Assembly: GCF_900087055.1 (NCBI RefSeq)
Contig: NZ_LT575468.1
Coordinates: forward strand, 3,290,001-3,347,500
Source: Plesiomonas shigelloides
Lineage (GTDB): Bacteria > Pseudomonadota > Gammaproteobacteria > Enterobacterales > CAMTGL01
Reading direction: 5' to 3'
Length of the DNA: 57,500 bases
Positions 45,685 to 57,500 of the stretch are shown piece after piece; the first letter of the stretch is position 1, and each line of letters begins with the position of its first letter. A program made the translations under genes and the position numbers. Below the pieces are notes generated by a model. It was given only the letters and a program-made list of their open reading frames with translations, searched no databases and had not been told where the DNA came from.

Positions 45685-46875
45685 TTATTCAGTAATCATT
45701 TCATATTGTTGTTTTGCGCCTTTTTGCACACACCACAGCCACAATGGCACCGCCGGTAACAACACACTGACCGCTACCGCTAAGCGTGGCTCTAGCGCCC
45801 ATTGCTGGATTAATGCTGCCAATAAAGCCGCGCCACTCATTTGCAAACAGCCCAATAATGCCGATGCGGTACCGGCACAGCCGGCAAATGGCATCAGCGC
45901 CAACGCCGACGCCGACCCCAACATCACGGCAAAGCCGCTGCACAAGACAGTCATCGGTAACATATAGGCGGCAGCCGACAGTGGCCACCACAGCCACGAG
46001 CCAATCAAGAATAACCCGCTCAGTGCAAACACGCTCAAACCCGTAATCACAGTACGCACTTCGCCTAAGCGGCGCACGATGCGTGGCGCGGCAAAGAAGG
46101 CCACGATATTGATCAGCGCATTGGCGCCAAACCAAGCACTAAACTCCAGCTCCGACACACCCAGTTGCCCCACCAGCACCATCGGCGCATAAGTGACGTA
46201 GCATAAAATACCGGTCATCCCCGCCATGCAGACCAAGGCATAGCGGATAAACGTAGGGGAGCGCAAAATAGGCTGATAGCGTGACCAACGATACAGCGCC
46301 CCGGTAGATACCGCGCTAGCCGGACGGGTTTCAGCAAACAAGCCCCATACCGCCACCAGCACCAACAGAGCAAACAGCAACATAAAGGCAAAACAGGCAC
46401 GCCAACCGAACTGCACCGTCAGCAAGCCGCCCAACGTCGGGGCCAGCGCCGGAATGATGCACAGCGCGCCATTGAGGTACGAGTACATGCGCGCACATTC
46501 GCGCGCCGCAAAGCTGTCACGCACGGCGGCGAAAGCCACAATGGAGGTCGAACAGGCGCCGATACCTTGTCCAATACGCGATAACAGTAAGCCCGTAAAG
46601 TCGTGGGTCAGCATGCCCGCCAACGCACTGACGGCATATAAGCTGATCCCCGCCAACGCCACCGGACGACGACCAAAGTGATCGGTCAACGGCCCAATAA
46701 TGATTTGCCCGACCCCTAAGCTAAACAAGAATAAGCCTAAGGTGGCTTGGATTTGCTCTTGGTTAACGGCAAAGTCTTGCTGCATCAGCGGTAACGCCGG
46801 CAGATAAATATCGATCGCCAGTGGGCTGAACATCACCAAAGCCACCAGCAAACCAATCAGTTGACGCGTTTTCAT
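45685..46875 (-). CDS. Bcr/CflA family MFS drug efflux transporter
   Basis: 396-residue twelve-helix major facilitator protein. The N-terminal helix with FSPLAIDIYLPALPLMQQDF, MFS motif A as GPLTDHFGRRPVALAG, and motif C-like GALCIIPALAPTLGGLL are typical of Bcr/CflA proton-driven drug exporters. The substrate is unknown. The ATG at 46873-46875 follows aggataac. It is divergent from a LysR-type regulator with 95 bp between, a classic regulator/target pair, so the neighbour probably controls it. Confidence 0.88.
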   Translation of the reverse strand: MKTRQLIGLLVALVMFSPLAIDIYLPALPLMQQDFAVNQEQIQATLGLFLFSLGVGQIIIGPLTDHFGRRPVALAGISLYAVSALAGMLTHDFTGLLLSRIGQGIGACSTSIVAFAAVRDSFAARECARMYSYLNGALCIIPALAPTLGGLLTVQFGWRACFAFMLLFALLVLVAVWGLFAETRPASAVSTGALYRWSRYQPILRSPTFIRYALVCMAGMTGILCYVTYAPMVLVGQLGVSELEFSAWFGANALINIVAFFAAPRIVRRLGEVRTVITGLSVFALSGLFLIGSWLWWPLSAAAYMLPMTVLCSGFAVMLGSASALALMPFAGCAGTASALLGCLQMSGAALLAALIQQWALEPRLAVAVSVLLPAVPLWLWCVQKGAKQQYEMITE

Positions 46876-46970
46876 TCAGTTATCCTATTATTTTTGCCGT
46901 ACCCTACCGGAAAGCGGATATGATGTGAAATGGCTTATTTTCCCGACCATTTTTCCTCTGAGGAATATCT

Positions 46971-47924
46971 GTGAATCTGGATCGTCTCGCCCGCATGGAT
47001 TTGAATTTGTTGGTCTGCCTGCATGTGCTGCTGGAAGAGTGCAGCGTATCGCGCGCCGCCCAACGTCTGCATCTGTCACAATCAGCAGTCAGCAAATCGC
47101 TGGCGCGACTGCGTCAATTACTGGATGACCCTCTGTTTTTTCGTACCGCGCACGGTCTAACCCCCAGCGCCCATGCCGAACAGTTGGCGGCGCCGCTGCG
47201 CACCTTACTGCATGAGTTGCATTTACTGACTCGCCCACCGCACTTTGACCCGCAGTGCAGCGATCGTCACTTTAATCTGGTGATGCTGGAAAGCGCCTAC
47301 CAAACGCTGCTACCGAGCTTTATCAATGCGCTGCTACAAACGGCGCCGCACTTACAACTGCATGCCCACTTGTGGGATGCCCAATCGCTGCAAGGCTTGG
47401 CCGATGGTCAGTTTGATTTAGCCCTTACCATTCGCGAGCTGTACCCGAGCACCGATCAGCAGCTCACCCAGCTGCCGCCCGGGATTGCCTTTCAAACGCT
47501 ATTTACCGATGAGCATGTGTGCCTGCTGCGCGCTGGGCATCCGGCGCTGCGCAAACCGTGGGATCTGGAGCAGTACTTGGCGCTGCGCCATGTGCAGGCG
47601 CGCTGTGAAGGTCGCGAGTGGTGGTCGCTGGATTATTTGCTGGCGCAAGCCGGACGGCGGCGCAGCACACCGGTCAGCATGCCGGATTTTTTCGGCGCGA
47701 TCGCCATCTGCTGTCACACCGATCTGGTGTTCACCGCGCCGCGCTGCTTTGCCGATCATGTCTGTCGCCACTACCCGTTAATGCAGCGGCCACTGCCGCT
47801 CAACCCGTCGCCGGTGGCCTACCAGATGCTGTGGCATGAGCGGCACGAACAGGATGCGGGCCATCGCTGGCTGCGTGATTTTCTCTCGCGCCACCTAACC
47901 CGACCGCCTGAACTCGCACTGTAA
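46971..47924 (+). CDS. LysR-family transcriptional regulator
   Basis: 317-residue LysR-type regulator. The N-terminal winged helix-turn-helix spans about residues 6-65 (LNLLVCLHVLLEECSVSRAA then HLSQSAVSKSLARLRQLLDDPLF), followed by a periplasmic-binding-protein-like effector domain (about 95-300). Overall form resembles the NodD/LeuO-like branch, but I cannot name the orthologue. GTG at 46971 is preceded by gagga; an ATG eight codons later (MDLNLLV) is an alternative. It probably autoregulates and controls the divergent exporter; no clear T-N11-A operator was fixed in the 95-bp gap. Confidence 0.9.
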   Translation: MNLDRLARMDLNLLVCLHVLLEECSVSRAAQRLHLSQSAVSKSLARLRQLLDDPLFFRTAHGLTPSAHAEQLAAPLRTLLHELHLLTRPPHFDPQCSDRHFNLVMLESAYQTLLPSFINALLQTAPHLQLHAHLWDAQSLQGLADGQFDLALTIRELYPSTDQQLTQLPPGIAFQTLFTDEHVCLLRAGHPALRKPWDLEQYLALRHVQARCEGREWWSLDYLLAQAGRRRSTPVSMPDFFGAIAICCHTDLVFTAPRCFADHVCRHYPLMQRPLPLNPSPVAYQMLWHERHEQDAGHRWLRDFLSRHLTRPPELAL

Positions 47925-47988
47925 ATACCAGCACAGTCATAGCTGCGCGGAGAATGGGCGCTGCAAAGAATGTCAAAAATAGGACGTG

Positions 47989-48019
47989 AAAAAGCGGCGA
48001 TGGCGAGTGCCATCACCGC
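47989..48019 (-). terminator. Terminator of the thi operon
   Basis: gcgg-c-gatggc (47994-48004), gagt, gccatc-a-ccgc (48009-48019) form a ten-pair hairpin with one mismatch. On the minus strand it is followed by five T, 33 bases past the thiH stop. Confidence 0.75.
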
Positions 48020-48052
48020 AAGCGAATGTAGCTATCGTAACTGAAACGGCCC

Positions 48053-49186
48053 TTAGCGAAATGCCGGCTCCCAATCTTTCCACACCGGTTGAAAACCGCG
48101 CGCTCGGATCGCCGCGGCGACTTGAGCCGTCGAGCGCGCATCATCGATACGAAACTGCTCCAAACGCGCATCTTGCTCAGCGTAGCCGCCCGGTTGGGTG
48201 GAGGACTCCGCGCTCATGCTGGTAATGCCCAACGGCAGCACCTGATCGCGAAACGCCGCCGATTCGCGGGTCGACAAACTGAGCTCCGCCTGTGGGCTGG
48301 CAATACGGCAGGCACAAATCAGCTGCACCAACTCACGCTCGCTCATCCCTGAAAACTGCTCGCGATTACTGCTACATGGTCGCAGGCGTGGGAAAGAGAT
48401 GGAGTAACGACTGCGCCAGTAGGTTTGCTCCAGCAAGCGCACATGTTGTAGCGTAAACCACGAATCCGTGCGCCAATCAGCTAACCCGAGCAGCGCCCCT
48501 ACGCCGATTTTGCTAACCCCCGCCTGACCTAAGCGATCCGGCGTTTCCAGCCGCCAGTCAAAGTCCTGCTTTTTACCGCGCAAATGATGGCGAGCGTACA
48601 CCGCGCGCTGATAGGTCTCTTGGTACACCAACACCGCATGCAACCCCTCGTCGACCAGCATCTGGTATTCTGCCGTGGTCAGCGGCTGTACCTCCAACGA
48701 CAACTGGGCAAATTGCGGACGCAGTAACTGCAGCGCCTGACGAAAATAGGCCGCACCGACTTTGGTTTCCGCCTCCCCCGAAACCAGCAGTAAATGCTGA
48801 TAACCCCGAGAGCGGATCGCCGCGCCCTCACGCACAATCTGCTCGGCTGACAGTGCCAGACGGCGGATCGGCTGATTGACCGAAAAGCCGCAGTACGAGC
48901 ACTCATTGCTGCACAGGTTGGACAGATACAACGGAATGTACATCTGAATTGCTTGGCCAAAACGCTGACGAGTCAACGCATACGCGCGTTGGGCCATCGG
49001 CTCCAGATAATCAGCTGCCGCCGGGGACAACAATGCCTGAATATCGCCCTGATCCAGCTGCGGTTTAGCCAACGCCCGCTCAACATCCACCGCCGTTTTG
49101 CTGTGTAGCGATAAGCGGATCGCTTCCCAATCCCATTGCCGCAGCCGGTCAGCCACCGGCGCATTTGACGATGCTGCGCTGCTCAT
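48053..49186 (-). CDS. thiH: 2-iminoacetate synthase (tyrosine lyase)
   Basis: 377-residue radical SAM enzyme that cleaves tyrosine to dehydroglycine and p-cresol for the thiazole ring of thiamine. The cluster-binding CX3CX2C motif is CSNECSYC (Cys92, 96, 99). Further family stretches are [41 protein letters not shown] and [14 protein letters not shown]. The ATG at 49184-49186 overlaps the thiG stop as ATGA; a TTG two codons earlier is less likely. An anaerobe or facultative anaerobe is implied, since aerobes mostly use ThiO. Confidence 0.96.
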   Translation of the reverse strand: MSSAASSNAPVADRLRQWDWEAIRLSLHSKTAVDVERALAKPQLDQGDIQALLSPAAADYLEPMAQRAYALTRQRFGQAIQMYIPLYLSNLCSNECSYCGFSVNQPIRRLALSAEQIVREGAAIRSRGYQHLLLVSGEAETKVGAAYFRQALQLLRPQFAQLSLEVQPLTTAEYQMLVDEGLHAVLVYQETYQRAVYARHHLRGKKQDFDWRLETPDRLGQAGVSKIGVGALLGLADWRTDSWFTLQHVRLLEQTYWRSRYSISFPRLRPCSSNREQFSGMSERELVQLICACRIASPQAELSLSTRESAAFRDQVLPLGITSMSAESSTQPGGYAEQDARLEQFRIDDARSTAQVAAAIRARGFQPVWKDWEPAFR

Positions 49187-50049
49187 AGCCAAAACCCCGT
49201 CAGTGGACTGCTGGCCTGTGCCTGCGTCGAGCTGCCGGCCAAGCCCGCCAGATAGGCTTGTCGTCCAGCCTGCACCGCCAAACGAAACGCACTGGCCATC
49301 GCAACCGGATCGGCAGCCGCCGCAATTGCGGTATTGACCAGCACCGCATCTGCACCCAACTCCATCGCCTGCGCGGCCTGCGACGGCGCGCCAATCCCCG
49401 CATCGACAATCACCGGCACGCAGGCTTGCTCAATGATGATGCGCAAAAAGGCTTGCGTTTGTAGCCCTTGATTGGAGCCTATCGGCGCGCCGAGCGGCAT
49501 CACCGCCGCGCAGCCCACCTCTTCCAACCGCTTACACAGCACTGGATCGGCATGGCAATACGGCAGCACCGTAAAGCCATCACGTACCAACTGCTCGGCC
49601 GCCTGCAGGGTTTCCCACGGATCCGGCAGCAGGTATTTTGGATCTGGGTGGATTTCCAATTTCAACCAGGTAGTGCCGAGCGCCTCACGTGCGAGGTGCG
49701 CTGCTAGGATCGCTTCTTTGGCATCGCGCGCACCAGAAGTGTTCGGCAACCAACGCAGATGTGGCATTGCGCGCAGAGGGGTGAGGATATCGTCTTGCCC
49801 ACCACCACAATCGACCCGCTTCAATGCCATGGTCACCAACTCACTACCGCTGGCCTGCAACGCCGCCGCCATTTGCGTAGCTGACGCAAATTTACCGCTG
49901 CCGGTCAGCAGCCGTGAGCCAAAGGTCACGCCCCCCAAGTGCAACTCATCGTGCCCAGTGGTCGGGGTTATCAACACACGGGCGGATTGGCTGGCGTCAT
50001 CCGTGGACAAAGTCTTGGATGCTAAAATGTTGTCAGTTTGGTTTTGCAT
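49183..50049 (-). CDS. thiG: Thiazole synthase
   Basis: 288-residue (beta-alpha)8 enzyme that makes the thiazole phosphate from deoxyxylulose phosphate, dehydroglycine and ThiS thiocarboxylate. It shows [28 protein letters not shown], the Schiff-base lysine in [28 protein letters not shown] and [12 protein letters not shown]. About 35 residues longer than E. coli ThiG at the N-terminus (Gln/Thr/Ser-rich, [12 protein letters not shown]). The ATG at 50047-50049 follows gaggga and lies 16 bases after the thiS stop; the TTG further upstream is rejected. Confidence 0.96.
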   Translation of the reverse strand: MQNQTDNILASKTLSTDDASQSARVLITPTTGHDELHLGGVTFGSRLLTGSGKFASATQMAAALQASGSELVTMALKRVDCGGGQDDILTPLRAMPHLRWLPNTSGARDAKEAILAAHLAREALGTTWLKLEIHPDPKYLLPDPWETLQAAEQLVRDGFTVLPYCHADPVLCKRLEEVGCAAVMPLGAPIGSNQGLQTQAFLRIIIEQACVPVIVDAGIGAPSQAAQAMELGADAVLVNTAIAAAADPVAMASAFRLAVQAGRQAYLAGLAGSSTQAQASSPLTGFWL

Positions 50050-50065
50050 AAAGTCGTCCCTCTTC

Positions 50066-50275
50066 TCAACCGCCAGCAATCGCCTGAAATACGGCTAATT
50101 GATCGCCTGCTTGAAGCTGTGTTTGCGCCCACACGCTGCGCGCCAAGATTTGTTGATTGAGCGCCACGGCGCAGCCCTGCTGCGGCAAAGCGCGTTGCTG
50201 TAATAACTCAGCCACCGTAACCGGCGCTGCTAGCGTGACCGGTTGGCCATTTAGCACTATGGTTAATTCGCCCAT
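50066..50275 (-). CDS. thiS: Sulfur carrier protein ThiS
   Basis: 69-residue ubiquitin-like sulfur carrier ending in the Gly-Gly (AIAGG) that ThiF adenylates. [15 protein letters not shown] and [12 protein letters not shown] match the family. The ATG at 50273-50275 is preceded by gggga and is two bases from the thiF stop. In-frame ATGs upstream would overlap thiF and go beyond the usual 66-residue length. Confidence 0.93.
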   Translation of the reverse strand: MGELTIVLNGQPVTLAAPVTVAELLQQRALPQQGCAVALNQQILARSVWAQTQLQAGDQLAVFQAIAGG

Positions 50276-50277
50276 GG

Positions 50278-51044
50278 TTAACGTCCCCATTGCTGACCTC
50301 CGCCACACACCGGACAGCCCGGATCGCTAGCCGGTTGCAACACCTGCCACTGTCCTTGCCATAAATCACAGCGCACCATAGTGGCGCACGCTGCTAACCC
50401 AGCGCGGTCCGCCGGCCTTTGTAAGCCAATCCGCAGCGCTTGTGTCGCCTGCCAGTGGCCAGCTAGCGCGGGAAGTGGACTGATGATCCCTAATGTGCGG
50501 CAACTGCCCGCTTCATCATGTGACGAGGCGGGAAACTGACAGTGATAACAGCCACCGCCGGGGACAAAACTCATCAACTGACCGCGCCAGCCAGCCACCG
50601 CGGCGCTGACCAACGGTTTACCCGCAGCCACGCAGGCAGCATTAACCGCCTGACGGGTCGGCATGTTGTCACTACAATCGAGCACCACATCGACCAGCGG
50701 CACTTCACGCGCCAGCCAGAGAGCGTCCACCCGCACGCGGTGAGTCCGTAAACGGCCAGCAGCACGCCCCTCTGACAACGCCGCGTGTGCAGCCTCGCTT
50801 TTACTGCGACCGACATCCTGTAGCCGATACAGCCCTTGTCGCGGTAAATTGGATAGCTCCACCTCATCGTCATCAGCGGCGACCACCACACCGACTCCCG
50901 CAGCCAGTAAAGCCTGCGCAGCTGCGCATCCTAATCCGCCTAATCCAATTTGCAGCACGCGCAGTTTGGCTAAGGTGGCCTGACCGGCTTCGCCGACCTC
51001 ATCAAGCATGATCTGACGGCTAAAACGGATAAATGCGTGATCGT

Positions 51045-51051
<7 letters not shown>
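50278..51051 (-). CDS. thiF: ThiS adenylyltransferase
   Basis: 257-residue E1-like enzyme of the HesA/MoeB/ThiF family. It shows [21 protein letters not shown] at the N-terminus, the nucleotide-binding [12 protein letters not shown] loop, [27 protein letters not shown] and zinc-binding CYHC and CPVC pairs. It adenylates the ThiS C-terminus before sulfur transfer. Length is near E. coli ThiF (251). The start overlaps the thiE stop by seven bases. Confidence 0.95.
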
Positions 51052-54370
<3,319 letters not shown>

Positions 54371-54461
54371 CTCTTGTTCCCTTCGCAGGTATTAACCTGA
54401 TCAGGTTCCACGGATCCCGCATTACAACTGCGGTCTCAGCCAAACGGCACTCCGACAAGAG
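54371..54461 (-). promoter_or_regulatory. TPP riboswitch (thi box) of thiC
   Basis: Read on the minus strand, the aptamer contains ggctgaga and ggaacctgatcaggttaata, then acctgcgaagggaac, the core of the TPP aptamer. The P1 helix is formed by ctcttgt (54455-54461 on plus as acaagag) with acaagag (54371-54377 on plus as ctcttgt). TPP binding is expected to reduce thiC operon expression. Confidence 0.95.
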
Positions 54462-54466
54462 CCTCG

Positions 54467-54494
54467 AGTATAAAGCAGTGCCGCCCAGAAACAA
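54467..54494 (-). promoter_or_regulatory. Probable thi operon promoter
   Basis: On the minus strand TATACT (54467-54472) with TTGTTT (54489-54494) at 16 bp places the transcription start near 54460, just at the first base of the riboswitch P1 helix. Confidence 0.6.
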
Positions 54495-54647
54495 ATGCTT
54501 AACCGTAATAACGTCATTGCATGGGAAGAAAAGGAGAATGAATTGCGATGGGAGAATGTAAGGAGAGCGACTAGGAATCGCGTAGATAAAGCCTCAAAAG
54601 GCCAAAATAAGAGGGGTAAATGATAGTGAAGCAGGAATACAGACAAT
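54495..54647. other. Intergenic region between thi promoter and rRNA/tRNA terminator
   Basis: About 150 bp, AT-rich, no gene supported. A minus-strand frame of 79 codons crosses it into the promoter and riboswitch and is rejected. Confidence 0.5.
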
Positions 54648-54677
54648 AAAAAAGCCAGCATCGCTGCTGGCTTTTTT
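54648..54677 (-). terminator. Terminator after tRNA-Trp (second rRNA operon)
   Basis: aaaaaagccagca (54648-54660), tcgc, tgctggctttttt (54665-54677) form a perfect 13-pair hairpin with T runs, three bases past the tRNA-Trp 3' end. Confidence 0.92.
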
Positions 54678-54680
54678 ATC

Positions 54681-54756
<76 letters not shown>

Positions 54757-54793
54757 AAAGCTTTATTACTACGACTAGCGAGCTAGTGATAGT

Positions 54794-54821
54794 AAAAAGC
54801 CCAGCATCAGCTGGGCTTTTT
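54794..54821 (-). terminator. Terminator-like hairpin between tRNA-Asp and tRNA-Trp
   Basis: aaaaagcccagc (54794-54805), atca, gctgggcttttt (54810-54821) form a perfect 12-pair hairpin with T runs in both directions, eight bases past tRNA-Asp. It looks like a fully competent intrinsic terminator inside what would be one operon. Confidence 0.85.
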
Positions 54822-54828
54822 GAATCAG

Positions 54829-54905
54829 TGGCGGTGCGGACGGGACTCGAACCCGCGACCCCCGGCGTGACAGGCCGGAATTCTAACCAACTGAACTACC
54901 GCACC
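54829..54905 (-). tRNA. aspT: tRNA-Asp (GTC)
   Basis: 77-nt tRNA with encoded CCA. The anticodon stem-loop CCGGCCTGTCACGCCGG gives anticodon GTC; the acceptor stem is GGTGCGG/CCGCACC. It lies 44 bases after the second 5S gene. Confidence 0.97.
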
Positions 54906-54949
54906 ACCGATTCTTTTTCCAACCCAATCAGTATAGGTTGCTAAATTTG

Positions 54950-55069
54950 ATGCCTGGCAGTTCCCTACTCTCGCATGGGGAGACCCCACACTACCATCGG
55001 CGCTACGGCGTTTCACTTCTGAGTTCGGCATGGGGTCAGGTGGGACCACCGCGCTATCGCCGCCAGGCA
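54950..55069 (-). rRNA. rrf: 5S ribosomal RNA (second operon)
   Basis: 120 nt, identical to the first copy except at 54956, where the terminal helix keeps the usual C-G pair. It starts tgcctggcggc and ends ctgccaggcat on the minus strand. Confidence 0.97.
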
Positions 55070-55206
55070 AATTCTGTTTCTCTATCGCGTACACTACTTG
55101 TGTCTCGCGCCAGAGTTAAAATCTAAAAACAAGCTAAATAACTGATGTATTGTTCTTTGAACAAGTAACTCGTGACTTCATTCATCCAACATCACTTTGG
55201 CGTTGT

Positions 55207-57500
<2,294 letters not shown>

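Noticed and set aside
54422-54661. 79-codon minus-strand open frame upstream of thiC
   Set aside because: It runs through the thi promoter and TPP aptamer and has no recognisable features.

Overview
The window is about 57.5 kb of a gammaproteobacterial chromosome and consists almost entirely of core genes. The gene set and order point to Enterobacterales or a close relative: ssb/uvrA, a lysine-riboswitch lysC, metH, metA, the full enterobacterial common antigen (ECA) operon beside an argX-hisR-leuT-proM type tRNA operon, rho-trxA-rhlB-gppA, hemB, tatABCD, ubiEJB and thiCEFSGH. Some details are not like Escherichia coli: HemB lacks the zinc cysteines, ThiE has a long N-terminal extension, and the 16S-23S spacer carries no tRNA. 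Plesiomonas is my best guess for the genus. It is an inference and was not tested by any search.

Layout. 1-12.8 kb: start of ssb (minus) divergent from SOS-regulated uvrA; a class V aminotransferase; riboswitch-controlled lysC; metH, a CPA1-type cation/proton antiporter and metA, with MetJ-type operators before metH and metA. 12.9-18.1 kb: a complete rRNA operon (16S-23S-5S, minus strand) with recognisable P1 and P2 promoters and boxA. 18.2-19.6 kb: a nicotinamidase-like gene, a perfect 34-bp palindrome and four tRNA genes (Pro, Leu, His, Arg). 19.7-32.4 kb: the twelve-gene ECA operon wecA-wzzE-wecB-wecC-rffG-rffH-wecD-wecE-wzxE-wecF-wzyE-wecG, with many stop/start overlaps. 32.7-37.5 kb: rho and trxA (minus), rhlB and gppA (plus). 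37.6-44.3 kb: hemB, tatD, tatCBA, ubiB, ubiJ, ubiE, all minus. 44.3-47.9 kb: a gene-poor stretch with 13-bp tandem repeats, a small protein resembling the H-NS oligomerisation domain without a DNA-binding domain, a Bcr/CflA-type exporter and a divergent LysR regulator. 48-54.5 kb: thiCEFSGH behind a TPP riboswitch. 54.6-57.5 kb: the 3' part of a second rRNA operon (23S partial, 5S, tRNA-Asp, tRNA-Trp), also on the minus strand.

The two rRNA operons are near-identical direct repeats offset by 42,080 bp, so they flank the whole central block. I saw no transposase, integrase, CRISPR array, toxin-antitoxin pair or defence cassette. The least ordinary stretch is 44.3-45.7 kb. The best candidates for something undescribed are the H-NS-like small protein, the shortened WzzE, the terminator placed between the Asp and Trp tRNA genes, and the unusually long leader between the TPP aptamer and thiC.
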